NCBI GenBank assembly: GCA_001692895.1
Contig: KV748196.1
Span: 806,001-870,000, forward strand
DNA from: Cenococcum geophilum 1.58
Taxonomy: Eukaryota > Ascomycota > Dothideomycetes > Gloniales > Gloniaceae
Length of the DNA stretch: 64,000 nucleotides
Reading direction: 5' to 3'
Part shown: positions 1 through 11,204 of the stretch, in pieces
Layout of the letters: each line of letters begins with the position of its first letter
Numbering within the stretch: position 1 is the first letter of the stretch
Made by a program: the position numbers and the translations under genes
The notes under the pieces: generated by a model
Told to the model about the DNA's origin: nothing
The model's database searches: none
What the model saw: only the letters and a program-made list of their open reading frames with translations

Positions 1-922
1 AATCTAGTGCCGAGCTGATTGATTCCTACTTCTGGTCGCGGGTTGCGTTGGCTATTTGAAACTAGAGGTAATGCATGAGACGGGGTTCGTCGCCGCTCCC
101 GCTGACTCCGTGTGCGAAGCATGAAGAAGCACACTGTTTCATGCACATAAAGAAGAAACTGGGCGACGGCTCTAGTAGCAATATCCCTACAGCTTCGGGG
201 CTGTTGAATAATCCAAGTTCGGTAATTAAGAACGTGTCCGACTAGGAGAGGGCATGAATTCAAACATCCGACAACACGAATCAACCTGGGAAGCACGCGG
301 AAACGTGAGAGGCTTGTATTCGGCGTGAACCGGATGATAGTCTTCCTATATTGTTTATCCCGACGATTCCAGGGGCAAGTAGGAAGGAAGGGCAATTGCA
401 GTTTTGACCTTTGATATGTGCATCATGGACTTGTTATGCACAGTTGCCTAGAAAGGCGTCATCAGAGGAGACCCTGATTATCCTTGAGTATTTCCTCTAG
501 CGAAGTTCCCATGCTTGCTTGCTTCCACAACGGTAGTTAGTGTGTCCAACAGTCAGCCTGGCTGCCAGCTTGAGCCTCATAGCTGACCGCGTCAATTGGA
601 TCGCTCGCTGTCCGCTGACTGAAAGATATCGTATGCTGACTGTCACGCTACAACTAGCTATCCCAATTAGGCAAGTAATATAGACTTCGTGGTGTCCTAT
701 TACGGTTTTTTAGCAGTACCTCTCTATATATAATATTAACGTTTCCTAATTAAAATTTAGCCCTAATTTACCTAATATCCTATACGCTGTTAAGATAGAG
801 ATCAGCTGTCAGCGACGCTAGCTCTTGGACACACTGGACGCGGCTACATGGGCGGTTTACGAGCCAGCCGCGGCAAGGCTAACAACTTTGTGACCCAAGT
901 CCACATCTCATACACCAACCCT
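1..922. other. 5' intergenic stretch
   Basis: I see no convincing reading frame, RNA gene or repeat here. Composition is balanced up to about 690 and then becomes AT-rich to about 800. The last part is the upstream region of the esterase gene that starts at 1003. Confidence 0.5.
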
Positions 923-925
923 ACT

Positions 926-934
926 TATATAAAG
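926..934 (+). promoter_or_regulatory. TATA-like box upstream of the esterase gene
   Basis: The motif TATATAAAG lies about 70 bases before the ATG at 1003, a plausible distance for a core promoter with a short 5' leader. This is judged from sequence and position only. Confidence 0.4.
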
Positions 935-1002
935 CGTAGGAGTTCTTGTGCCATAATCATCTTGAAGCATAGCTACAGTATATTTTATCTCCGTCTCAAG
1001 TC

Positions 1003-2172
1003 ATGCATCTGCCAAGAAACTTCCAAGTCATCGCTCTTTTGATTCTGTGTCCCTGTCTGGACTCGGCAGGACAAACTCTCAATGTCTTTCCAAAACCAAG
1101 CGGTCCCTTCGATGTCGTCATCAATACCATGGAATTTATTGACACCTCTCGCCTCGATCCGTACGCACCCTCCCCAATGCCTCGCGCAATCATGGTCTCA
1201 GCCATCTACCCGCTCCAATACCGAGCACCTTCCTGCCGGTATCCATACATGCCTCCTCTCACCGCAGCATGTGAAGACAGGGCGTATGGATTTCCAAGAG
1301 GAAGCTACGAGTCCCTGTTCCTTCAAGTTGGATGCAGATCCAATCCATTAGCCACACCCGTCGTGCTCTTTTCCCCAGCCCAAGGCAACACCCGTCTTGA
1401 CTACAGCCTCCTGATTTCCAATATTGCCAGCTATGGCTTCACAGTCATTATGATGGACCACCCCTACGACGCCGATATTGTCGAGTTTCCCGATGGCTCA
1501 TACATTAAAGGCATACTAGTCAATGAATCCGCGCCTCTGGCACAACTTGTAGCCGAAGCAATCGTAGCAATTGATGTCCGCGTCGAAGATACAGCATTCG
1601 TTCTCAACCAGCTTTCCAACGCCACCGTTGTGGATCAACTCATACCCGGGAAAGACTGTGCACTGAATACCAGTTCCGTAGCCATGTTCGGGCATTCCCT
1701 CGGCGGCGCTGCGACCGCCAGCGCAATGGTAAATGAGACGCGTATTAAAGGAGGTCTTAACATAGACGGACAACTCTTCGGGGACGTGCTAGAAGAAGAC
1801 CTTGATCAACCATTCCTGCTGTTCGGTCATACCAACAATACGCGTTTCTATGACGGAGATGATCCTGAGACGCAGTTGTCGGCGGCGACGTGGGCGCAGC
1901 TGTGGTCTGTTCTTAGAGGCTGGAAACTGGAACTTGAGTTGGCGGGATCGCTGCATTATATGTTTTCAGATTTTCCGATGCAGATTGAGAAGTTAGGATT
2001 GAGGTTAAATGCGACGGAGGAGGTGGCGTTGTTGAGTGGTGGTGAGGACCTAGATGAGTCCGATGCGGAGGCTGAGGTGAAGACATTGCTGCAGCCCGAG
2101 AGGGGTATGGAGGTCGTAGTTGAGTATGTGGTTGCATTTTTAGAGTTCGTATTAAAGAGGGAGGAAGAGTGA
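1003..2172 (+). CDS. Secreted PAF-acetylhydrolase-like alpha/beta hydrolase
   Basis: This is an intron-free gene for a 389-residue serine esterase. The N-terminus (about residues 1-23, with the hydrophobic stretch VIALLILCPCL) looks like a secretory signal peptide. The nucleophile elbow is GHSLGG with Ser232. A following NIDG motif supplies the likely catalytic Asp255, and SLHYMFSD supplies the likely catalytic His318. This spacing and the His-x-x-Phe-Ser-Asp context match the plasma/type II platelet-activating factor acetylhydrolase family, which hydrolyses short or oxidised acyl chains from phospholipids and esters. Several N-x-S/T sites (for example NES, NAT, NTS, NET) fit glycosylation in the secretory pathway. 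The ATG at 1003 is chosen because it opens the signal peptide and follows a TATA-like box. The physiological substrate cannot be read from sequence; a cutinase-like or other lipid esterase role is possible. Confidence 0.85.
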   Translation: MHLPRNFQVIALLILCPCLDSAGQTLNVFPKPSGPFDVVINTMEFIDTSRLDPYAPSPMPRAIMVSAIYPLQYRAPSCRYPYMPPLTAACEDRAYGFPRGSYESLFLQVGCRSNPLATPVVLFSPAQGNTRLDYSLLISNIASYGFTVIMMDHPYDADIVEFPDGSYIKGILVNESAPLAQLVAEAIVAIDVRVEDTAFVLNQLSNATVVDQLIPGKDCALNTSSVAMFGHSLGGAATASAMVNETRIKGGLNIDGQLFGDVLEEDLDQPFLLFGHTNNTRFYDGDDPETQLSAATWAQLWSVLRGWKLELELAGSLHYMFSDFPMQIEKLGLRLNATEEVALLSGGEDLDESDAEAEVKTLLQPERGMEVVVEYVVAFLEFVLKREEE

Positions 2173-2245
2173 GAAATCTGGGGGCCGGTGATCTATTGGA
2201 CCGGCGCGAACACTCGCGCCAAATTGGATCCAAAATGGCGGGCTA

Positions 2246-2696
2246 GCCTATCCCATCGTGCCCATGTGCGGTTAAGGCGCAATAAAAATGCGGTCCGTGC
2301 GCGAACACCAAAACATTAGCAAATATCTCCACCGTAGAAACTATATAGCTTCCTACCTCAATTATATCACTACAACGGGCCGCAAACGTACTTCCAACGA
2401 TGCAGATCTTGCGTAAACCCCCCGGTCGCGTCGCTACAACGGAGGAAAAGGATATACATAAGGCACCAGCGGAGGAGCACGGGCAAGAGCCCATTCAGAT
2501 CTTCTCTAAACAACCAAGCCGTGCAGCGACGCAAGCTGCACGCAGAGGCTCTGTAATAGAGAAGATAGTATGCCGGAAGCCTCTTATAGAGCTTTTAGTG
2601 AATACAACACAAAAATCTCGCGATAGTAAGTAGTGGGCAAGACAACAGCGTCCTCCGAGAGTTATTGCGCCTATCGTGACCGCGCATGGGATAGGT
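2246..2696. mobile_element. Small TIR element (MITE-like) with TA duplication
   Basis: The left end GCCTATCCCAT is an inverted match to the right end ATGGGATAGGT, and more loosely matched sequence (a GCGGT stretch and GCGCAATAA) continues inward on both sides. The element is flanked by TA at 2244-2245 and 2697-2698, as expected for Tc1/mariner-type target duplication. The open frame inside (2400-2633) has no recognisable domain. A short internal stretch (2292-2325, around CGAACACCAAAACAT) recurs at about 4510-4540. Superfamily assignment is inferred only from the TA and the TIRs. Confidence 0.55.
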
Positions 2697-2923
2697 TACT
2701 ATTATTCCTATCTAGGGCGTTGGATTTGGACTGGAGCATTGGAGTGGATTTGACCTCAGTCTAAATAGATCACTGCTGGGGGGAAGATTTTGCAACACTC
2801 TTTAGAGGATAGCAGAAGCAGAAGACCTTTCCCGAATGAACGCCTTTTTATATTCTGAGAGAATTTATTGGTACAGGCAAAACTCCTTAGTACGATACCG
2901 GGTATATAACGATACCATTGGTA

Positions 2924-3270
2924 CAGTCGAAACTCTTTAGTACGATATTTGATTACAACGATATACTCTATATTACGATCTACACCCCTTAATCAAATTT
3001 TTTTTGGTGTAATATTACGATATACTGACTATTCACAATATCGTTAAGTTTTCTCTACCAAAATCGTTATAACCAGTAGAGATTTTGTATNGGAGGGGTC
3101 CTACTTAGCNNGTGAAGTAGATGCCCTACNCCCTTTTAGGATGCTTAGCCACGCGTCAGCCTCCTTTTTCTTGCTTATTAACCCAACACGTGACTCCATG
3201 TATAACAATACCATTGGTATTACGATATGGTCGGCCGTACGACCCGCATCGTTATAAAGAGTTTTGACTG
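2924..3270. mobile_element. Nested MITE derived from the surrounding pogo-like element
   Basis: The ends are CAGTCGAAACTC and GAGTTTTGACTG, with TA on both sides (2922-2923 and 3271-3272). Its left arm (about 2970-3080) closely matches the outer element at about 3272-3376, including the TTTTTTTGGTGTAAT stretch. Its right arm (about 3205-3270) matches the outer right arm (about 3940-4005). It is therefore an internally deleted copy of the same family that jumped into a sibling. Three ambiguous-base sites (3091, 3110-3111, 3130) lie inside it. Confidence 0.8.
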
Positions 3271-3489
3271 TATTACGATCTACACGCCCTGATCAAGCCT
3301 TTTTTGGTGTAATTAACGATAATCTGACTTTTGACGATATCGTTAGGTGCCTCCACCAAAATCGGTATAACCAGTTTTAATTCATCGGATTTGGCCTCAT
3401 CTCACCGCGAGTTTAGCCGTCAACTTTTATCACACAACGATCAAAATCTATCAAATTGAACCTCAGATCTTACTCTCCATACTTGATTC

Positions 3490-3829
3490 TACCTTATTGA
3501 TATAGGTAGGTCTCGCAATTCTAAGAGGCCACGCCGTCATGGATTCTCTAACTTTGAACGCCAGAAAATACGCGCCCACTACCAAAAATACCCTGGCCTG
3601 CTACAATCGGAGGTTACTCGCTGGGCAAGCGACTTCCTCCGTCGAAAATTTAACCAATCCTCAATATCAGAAATACTAAGCGATAAATTTAAGCAGCTTG
3701 ATCTAGCTAAATTGCCTTGTGGGCAAGGCCTACGAGAGCGGAAGAGGCCTAGTGGTTATTGTAACTCTGTTAAGGCACGATCGTCGTATTCAAGACCGAC
3801 GGCTTCAAAACACCAAGCAAGTGGCAATC
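3490..3829 (+). pseudogene. Pogo/CENP-B-type transposase N-terminal fragment
   Basis: One frame reads without stops through a basic start (KRPRRHGFSNFERQ), a first helix-turn-helix (IRAHYQKYPGLLQSEVTRWA) and a second (RRKFNQSSISEILSDKF). The pattern ending S-x-S-x-I-S-x-I-L is typical of the CENP-B/pogo DNA-binding domain. Nothing after about 3829 resembles the HTH_Tnp_Tc5 or DDE domains, so the gene is a truncated remnant that could bind but not cut DNA. It shows little RIP, which suggests it is younger than, or escaped, the degradation seen elsewhere in the window. Confidence 0.7.
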
Positions 3830-4005
3830 ACCTTTTTTTGGTAGAGCCAGTCGCCCAATTACGGCTTCGCGCATGTAGATACACAATATATACTATAATT
3901 TTGATTTTTGGTGTATCTTACATACAAAACCTGAATACAACGATACCATTGGTATTACGATACGCTCGGCTGCAGAAGCCATATCGTACTAAGGAGTTTT
4001 GCCTG

Positions 4006-6356
4006 TAGTCCGAACCCTCGGGATGTGATGGCGAGGTGCGGGGCAACTTCGAAGCCTTATGGCTACCTAGCGTCGTGGCCACGCGATTGACAGAAAAAGT
4101 GGGACTGCAAAATCGCGAGATCCACGTTCTCATCGCCCACCACCGGAATTTGTAGTCGTCTTTCCGTTTGACTACTTTTACTACTAAGAATACGATAGCC
4201 AGAGGCCTTCGAGCAGCCGTAGTAATTAAAGACTTTATTGTTAAAGCCCTGAAAGCCTATCGCGTGGTTAAACTCGATCGCGCCAGTAATACGGGCCTTC
4301 TGCGGCGTTGTATAGTGTTTTTGAGACCTATGCTGCCCGTAGTAGGGATATTGCTTATTATTTTAAGAAGTATGGGGACGGGGCATAGTGTAGAGCGCTC
4401 TGCATCTGCAAAATGTATAATAAAATATATGGGGGGAGAGTTTTGGGGTACTCTCGCTTATTTGCAGTCTCGTTTTTTTGGTCAATGGCGTGGCGTCCTA
4501 CGATAATTGGACCGTGCGCAGAACACCAAAACACTAGAATCAAAAGAGGACGTTGGTAGAATATAGTTAATATTTTAGCTATAATCACTCGCTTATTTAG
4601 TAGCGGATTAAAAATTTTAATATAATCTTGCGTATCGTATCGATCGTTATCGATTAGATTTTCTACTACCCTGATTTATCGCGTAAAAGGGGGTGTAAAA
4701 GACGTATCTACGCTAATTCTAGTCCGTGCATAGTCCGTGCATTTACTCTTCTATACCTAAATTAAGGTAGTATACGCCATTACTAAGAGTTAAATAGTCT
4801 ATCCATCGTTTGTAATATATCCTTAATAGTTTGTCCAGTTAGTGCTCTGATTAGTTGGTCGAAGTCTTATCAAGCCAATCGACGGCTTATTAGCCACGCT
4901 GCACTAGGCTCCAGGTCGGATAGCCAGCCGAGATAGACGCTAGTGTCCTATAATATATAGTTGCGGTAGTACTATATATTAATTAATTAACTTACAGGTT
5001 ATAACTGGATCCTAGTAGCTTAAGTCTCTTATTTAAGCCTTTAGTACTTGCAGCGATTCGGACTCGGAAGTATTTATAGTTATCCTAATCCTTACACCTG
5101 TCTAAATATACTGAAGGATTCGTCCATTCCATTTGAAGAAAAAGCTGGTATCGACATTACTAGAATACCCTCTCTACTCAGCAAAAAAAATTAGAGCTAG
5201 AGACGCCTGTTTGGTACTCCCGATTAAACAAGTCGATAAAGTAGAATATAAGTAGCCCAAAGGTCAGTAATAAAAGCCAAGTAAATAGATGAAAATTTAA
5301 ATATATCTTGGTTCAGAGAAGCGAAAACAAACGACCTATGTCTCTCGAGGAGAAAATGAACTAAAACCTTCCGAAACTGGCGAAAAGAATAGCACACCGA
5401 AGTTAGCGGAAAAGCGCGACTTAAGGTGTCGCAAACCTGTATGCAATAAAGCGTTTAGAGAGAGCGAATTACAGTCGTGAAGTGCTAGCATCTAAATATA
5501 AGGATGACCGGGAATATTAACATACGGAATCGCTGGGATAGCGGCTGGAACGCCAACATCATCGAATTGCGCGCCGATTCCGAACAAAGAATCGTATTGG
5601 GAGATGGTCTTATGGCTAGGATTTGACTTCGGCCTTAGGTGGCGCTTCATACGGTGGCTGTTACCCTGGATAGAGGATGGTCGTTTCAGTGGTGGCCACC
5701 TGCGAAGCACGTGAGGTTCCCGAGGATTAAGAGGCAAGTCCATGGTCCCTTTAAATGATGAGCGAAATTTTCGAGAAGATGTTATTGAATCCTACAGTCA
5801 AACGACCGGGTGGTGAATAATTAACGTACCATTGAGGTACACCAATGATGTATAAGGGCGTCTAACCCTCAGGTTGGTTACCTCGCAATCCGCTTCTTGC
5901 TTCTTCAATGGTATATTGGCAAAGGAGAAGAAGGGCTGACCGTAATACTTCGAGAAGTTCCCCATCTTTGATTCCTGGTTGTGAATGCGGAGTTGATTGT
6001 TAGGTGATGCAGTGTTTGGAAAAATTTGAAGGCCGACTTTGTCTTGGTCCCACTATAGTTCTACCGTCAGTTCTAATACTAAAGCAGATTGGTTAATATG
6101 TCTTAGGTTTTACAGAGCTTCTAGGCTTGTTTGAGAACAGCAGGAAGCTTATTGGATTTCGTGGGATACCGATCACGTGGCCGGTGAGCAAAACGATATC
6201 GCTTTGTAACAATAGTTGGGGCTGATCTACGTGTTGGCAAAACGCCTCTTAAATTAGTACAATGTAGGTGGCGCAAATTTCTAAACATCTATTGGCTGCT
6301 GCAAGGAAAGAACTAGAACATTCTCATCCATATCATCCCGTCGTTCAAAGTGTCCA
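4006..6356. other. Intergenic stretch, AT-rich to 5.3 kb
   Basis: No gene is supported. A frame at 4168-4506 (112 codons) and a minus-strand frame at 5492-5743 (83 codons) have no recognisable domain. Bases 4560-5300 are AT-rich, with many TAG/TAA and RIP-like TpA runs, and probably derive from an unidentifiable repeat. From about 5400 the composition becomes balanced toward the SurE gene. Confidence 0.45.
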
Positions 6357-7326
6357 TTATGAACCAGTGAGGCTGTACTGCCCGCGGAAACCATCCACAA
6401 CTGCAAAATTTGCCTTGAATCCAGTGATACTGAATGCGTTGTTAGCAGTGTTGGATTTCGCAACTTTCTTCAGTACCCTCACCTTACGAAGCCGTTCTTG
6501 GATGCCCAGAGGTCCTCGCCTTCTACACTCCGCTCAGCTGCGCGTTTCATATCTGGCATATCTGGCGCCCACCGAAACTGTAAGACCCGTCTCGACTTAA
6601 CCTCGGCATGGTCAATAGCTTTGAAAAGGCTGCCTTGGGTCCAGTAAGCTTTGGTAGGCACTGTGAAGTAGATCGCCTGATCGGCAATATCCGGTACCAT
6701 TGGAACATTGATGTTATAGAGCTCTACACCTTCTGACCAGTTGCGTTCCAGATTTTCAATGAGTTGAACGGCACGTCGGCAGGCACCTTTGATTAGACCT
6801 GGGGGCTGGACATCCTTACTGCCGAAGGATAAAGCAACAGACCTTTTGCCGCAGAGTGCGCCTTCTAACGCGCCACCTACAGTTCCACTGGACAGGTTAT
6901 AGATGGTGGAGGCATTTGGTCCATGATTCGGTCCAGATACAACCAAATCAAAGTCACTTGGAGCCATACCAGAGTGGAAAAGCCCCACTTGAGTACAACT
7001 TGCAGGTGCACCATTCAACAAGAGCCATTGATGCTTTAGACAATTTTCCTCACTATGAGGGACGCGATCGTCCTGCGCAGAGAAGTCGTCCGGACAGACA
7101 GGTGTGGCCGTTAAGCTCTTTCCGACAGCATGAGCCTTCCCAATCCAAGAAAGAGGGGAATCTGGAATGACAACGTGGGTTGAGTGGCCTGCCGCGTGCA
7201 ATGTGTCTATGAACGGTCGAAAATAAGGCGACACCTTGCTTGGCGGCCCATCGTCGTTCACAAGCTATGCTGATCAGCTTTATATGCCGGTTGGATGAAC
7301 CGAAGGCAGCATACCAGAAGCCGCAT
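6357..7326 (-). CDS. SurE-type phosphatase / 5'-nucleotidase, three exons
   Basis: Spliced model: exon 1 7326-7315, exon 2 7264-6483, exon 3 6429-6357, giving 288 residues. Intron 1 (50 nt) starts GTATGC and ends CATAG. Intron 2 (53 nt) starts GTGAGG, has a GCTAAC branch point and ends TTCAG. Both introns keep frame. The protein opens MRLLLVNDDGPPS, the classic SurE start in which Asp8 and Asp9 bind the metal. It continues with SWIGKAHAV (Ser of the SurE active site), the metal-site motif VSGPNHGPN and the SSGTVGGALEGA helix, and ends with the family's FVSITGFKANF strand. SurE proteins are metal-dependent nucleoside monophosphate or acid phosphatases. The fungal branch resembles the N-terminal domain of yeast Pby1. 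There is no signal peptide, so it is probably cytosolic. It diverges from the regulator at 8012 across 685 bp. Confidence 0.85.
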
Positions 7327-8011
7327 GGTGAATCGGCGGACTCTCAACCAAAGTTGGAGTAGGGGAAATTCTTCAGATGGAAATGAGGCGGGCGGGATAC
7401 TCGAAACGTCACCAGCGATGAACACGAGTCTTCTAGGATGCACAAAGCCTTGTATATTCCATCTTAGTCTCACCACCTCTCTCAGACATTGGGTGGACTA
7501 TAGACTGATCTATTATGCAGCACCACGGGACGTGAAGTTGGCTGGAAAAACCACGCTAACCGTAAACGCTCAGCGGTCCGTGCTGCGATTGGAGAGAAAG
7601 TTGCAGGGATCCTAAACCCCAGCGTTGTGGGGTGACACCTATCCAGCCTTGCCTCGAGAAAGATCAGTTATATTTCACTAAGGCGTGTCACGATGTGGGG
7701 ATAATCTTTCATTCTCCTTGCAGCATGCGCGAATATGGAGACCGTCGACCCACGGTGGTTGACCTTGGCGCCTGTCCAGGGAGTAAGACAGGTTCAAAAA
7801 CCCCTCTCTAATATGGGCATATCTGCGTGTGAGACTATTTCCCACTATTCCCTTGTAGAACAAAGGCTGTTGCCTCCACAATCAAGCAGTCAAGGTTCTT
7901 GTGCCGATGGCGAGAAAGGATATTTGGGGTGCGACTCAAACCCGATATTCCCGTAGGTTACGGCTTCGTCCAACAACTAGTCTGACCTCCCATTAGTATA
8001 CACCTGACCTA
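7327..8011. promoter_or_regulatory. Divergent intergenic region between SurE and the Zn2Cys6 regulator
   Basis: These 685 bp separate two genes transcribed away from each other, so both promoters must lie here. I see no clear TATA box or palindromic CGG-type binding site that can be assigned. Frames inside it have no recognisable product. Confidence 0.5.
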
Positions 8012-10317
8012 ATGTGCTGTAGGGAACCATCTGCTCGTCAATGTGTTGCAGAAACGGTACCTTTTACCAGTTCTAAATTCGGGATCTCAGAAATCCAGGC
8101 TCCCTTGGGCAATGAACCTCATCAACACTACAATGGACAGGAGGTTCTTGACTTATCTCTTGTCGACGGCACTCTCGCTGGCGACTCGTCGGCTCATTGC
8201 CCCGCCACACCGGATCGGCCTTACTACATGCACGGTTGGCTTCTCGCAGATGGCCCAAATCAAGGCGGCTTGCCGTCAATACTGCCAGGATTTACGCCAT
8301 CCCGGACTGTCCCTGAGCGAAGTGGTATCTTGGATAGCGATAGCTACTTCCAGGCTTTAAGCAACCTAGCTGGTCTAGATGATTTCAGTCACAATACCCA
8401 TTATCGTCTCGATCATTCTTTAGTTGACGTTGATGAAACCACCGTTGTTTCTACCACTGATGTTGAATCTTTTGGGCAAGATATGGACCATCCCCACTTT
8501 TCATTTGAGCCAGGTCAGTCAATGTTATCAGGTGGCTTTCATCCACTGGATCATCTAAAAGTGAACGATGACGTTTCACTTGGAAACATTGTGGGCACCG
8601 CGATGCCTAGTGTTGAACCGGACAACGACTTCATCATTGATCCTAGACCTCTGGAACTAGCAACTATACCAATTTGGAAGATACGACGCAGTTCAGAGCC
8701 CGAACAGCCTGCAATCAAGAAACGAATCCTGGCCCTAAGGCCAACGCCAGAACGTACCGATTACCCGAACTGTGTATTAACACCCGCTCCTTGCCCCAAT
8801 GTACCTCAATCGCCTCGTCGTTATACTTTCGCTACGGACTCAATATCTCTATTTGGACGTCCGAACCCAGATCTCACATTCATTCAAGAAATTCCTCCAA
8901 ACAGTGGGACTGGTAACAAGGGTAAAGACATGAAAGGCCGGAGAAAAGGGCCTCTTTCAGCAGAAACTCGTGAGCAAGCCAAGAAGAGTCGGAAACAGAA
9001 GCTGGTATGCATTAGATGCAAGAAGGACAGGCAAGCCGTAAGTACTGGTGCAACAGATATTCAAATGCAGGTGCTGACTTAAACAAGTGTGATGGTGACC
9101 CATGCATACGCTGCGTAACTCTTGGTATTAGTACCACATGGCCACAGCCATGTACTAAAGCACACTTTCTTGATATTGTAGAGTCGGGAACTTGCAATTA
9201 CATTTGTAAGCACGTCTCACAGATGACAGAGCTAATAGCCCAACTTCCCTACACTACGGACTAACGATAATTATACTTCCCCTGGTAACATTAATCATGG
9301 ACTTACGGGCGTGTTATAGCTCAGAGAGCCGTTAATCACCAAACTATTAACGGCACTCGTCGAATACGCATTGACCTTCCGGAAGCATTCGATCTAGATC
9401 GAGTGTTAAACCTCATCGATAGCCGTCGACACCGCTTTAATATCAGAGTTCGTCAGGCCGGCCGATCCGTGTATGTACTTGACCTGGGAAAGTGCCACCA
9501 ATACCTTTCATCGATCCACAAGCAACAAACCAAGACAAAACATGATCTGCGGGACTTTGTTGATCAGGAGATTCTCAAAGCTGATGAATGGAAACAATGT
9601 GTAACGGAATGCGACCCTACTAAAGACCTCATGGTATGTTCTTCCTTTCATTGATCAATCATGATGCCTAGTCTCATCAAGTTCAAGGTTCTCCTCGGAG
9701 TATGGAACAACATGCCTAGCCGGGCAAGCTACTCCTATGTCCCAGTGCACCGTCGCCATCTACCAGATGACGTTCCTGACCGACCCATGGATGTGGAAGA
9801 TCTTGCAGAGAGGGAAGATATCGTCCTCGCCGCCCAGCTCTCGCGCATCATGTGCCGCAAGCTCGAGGTTGACGCCTACTCCAGCCTGCAAACGCTACTC
9901 AACAAGTGGAACGACTGGATGTCCCTCCATCCAGAAGATGGGATCAGGTTCGTTAAAGAACTCGGCATCATTCTGCTAACTCTCCGCTGGCGCGTTTCCT
10001 GGTGGCATCTATTGGGTGATGGGGGCCAAGCCCCCGACGCTGGTAAAAACCGCTTCGAGTACCGTGTCAATAATCTATGCAGGGTACTTTATTTCTATTA
10101 TTGCAGGGTGAGAACCAAGATTCCGAGTTTCAGTAATAAGAAAGATCTGTTTGGCGTTTGGTCTAGCTATGCGGATACAAGTTTACCTATTTTTGATGAT
10201 TTTCCGGATACGGAGTCGATTAGGGGGTTTGAAGCTTGGATGTTGCGTGGGCAGGAGCTAATTGTTAAGGCAGGTGTTGCCGGGAAGCTTTCTGTGATTG
10301 GATTGAAGCCTCAGTGA
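8012..10317 (+). CDS. Zn2Cys6 fungal transcription factor, four exons
   Basis: Spliced model: 8012-9037, 9088-9205, 9320-9633, 9688-10317 (695 residues). Introns are 9038-9087 (GTAAGT, GCTGAC branch, AAG end), 9206-9319 (GTAAGC to ATAG) and 9634-9687 (GTATGT to AAG); all keep frame. The N-terminal half is acidic and low in structure. A basic stretch (KGRRKGPLS) leads into the zinc cluster formed across intron 1: Cys333-x2-Cys336-x6-Cys343-x4-Cys348-x2-Cys351-x12-Cys364, followed by TKAHFLDIVESGTCNYIS. The C-terminal half (LDLGKCHQYLSS, DPTKDLM, WNNMPSRASYSYVPVHRR, LRWRVSWWHLLGDGG) resembles a group of uncharacterised fungal C6 regulators with the cluster in the middle of the protein. It should be nuclear and DNA-binding; its targets are unknown. 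The start codon is uncertain because an upstream exon cannot be excluded, and an alternative ATG lies at 8228. Confidence 0.8.
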
Positions 10318-10802
10318 TTGCATGACCTTTATTTGCGCGCGCGCGCGTCCGTGTGTGTGTGGGAAATTGACCGTTATCCGTTGTGATTATAATGATTAAC
10401 CTATTATTTCATAGCTCGCATGCCGATACTCTAAGGAATTGAGCCGCCATTGTGACCCCCTTGCTCTACCTAAGTAAATATATTCCCCCCTATTCCTAGG
10501 TAATTAAAGTTTAATATGCAGTCTCCAAATATTCTATAATGCCTGTTGTACCCTCCCACGATTCTCTACTCTACTAATCCTAGCACAAAGTATTACTATA
10601 GGATCCGCTCGGCCTAGTAACTACCCTATTATTAAAAGAAAGAAAGATAAAAGGAATACCTCTTTTAAATAAAATATAACTAAATTTCATCAACCTCTCT
10701 GCAGAAACAGCGTTGGATTCGTGTTTTAGCAGACACAACGGGGGCGTATATAGAAAAGGGGAGAAGAGGAAGTATACGTCAGGCAACTTCTTCACTACTT
10801 TA
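10318..10802. other. 3' intergenic stretch with GC/GT dinucleotide repeat
   Basis: Just downstream of the regulator's stop codon lie a (GC)n run and a (GT)n run (10335-10363), a pattern able to form alternative DNA structure. The remaining bases are AT-rich without a supported gene. A minus-strand frame at 10580-10885 has no recognisable domain. Confidence 0.5.
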
Positions 10803-11187
10803 GGGGTCGTTCGGTTACAATCTGACGCTTTTGAATCTGAACCGAAAGTCCGGCAGAAAGAACGCGTTCCTTGCCGATTCGACACGCGTCTGTGGCTCTA
10901 CGAGTCGCACGAACGTGTGCAATCTGAAGCCTTCAGATTCAAATGAGGAGCTCGAGGCTCATTTTCAAACTGACGCCAAGACCTTCAGTGCAGATCCTAT
11001 ATATGGTGGTAAAGTGCGCCTAGTTTTATCGTGTTTTTTGGGCGGTCAGAGGAACATGAAAAATTTGTGGCTGAGGTCAAGTTGCACTGGAATTCAACCG
11101 AACAGTCGCCTCAGAATCAGATTGGAGCTCCAGATCACTCTATTCTGAACTGAATCTGAGGCCTCCAGATTGCAACCGAACGACCCC
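10803..11187. mobile_element. MITE with PIF/Harbinger-like termini
   Basis: The left end GGGGTCGTTCGGTTACAATC and the complement of the right end GGGGTCGTTCGGTTGCAATC match at 19 of 20 positions. The flanking trinucleotides are TTA and TTC, close to the TTA/TWA duplication of PIF/Harbinger and its Tourist-type MITEs, which have similar GGG-rich, GTTCGG-bearing ends. There is no transposase inside its 385 bp. Superfamily is inferred from end sequence only. Confidence 0.65.
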
Positions 11188-11204
11188 TTCATTTGATTCT
11201 CCTG

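Larger units (their letters stand above)
2874..4005. mobile_element. Pogo/Fot-like DNA transposon, deleted, with nested MITE
   Basis: The terminal inverted repeats are about 24 bp and perfect (CAGGCAAAACTCCTTAGTAC at the left end, its complement at the right). They are flanked by TA at 2872-2873 and 4006-4007. The interior encodes only the N-terminal DNA-binding part of a pogo-type transposase (see 3490-3829), and the DDE domain is missing. A 347-bp relative sits inside the left arm at 2924-3270. Subtracting it rejoins the outer left arm at a TA. Confidence 0.85.

Noticed and set aside
2400..2633. Open frame of 77 codons on the plus strand
   Set aside because: It lies wholly inside a TIR-bounded MITE, has no domain I recognise and no promoter context, so it is not called a gene.
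4168..4506. Open frame of 112 codons on the plus strand
   Set aside because: No signal peptide, domain or intron context. It sits at the edge of AT-rich repeat-like DNA and shares a short stretch with the MITE at 2246.
5492..5743. Minus-strand frame of 83 codons
   Set aside because: Low-complexity Pro/Arg/His-rich translation with no family resemblance; open by chance in balanced DNA.
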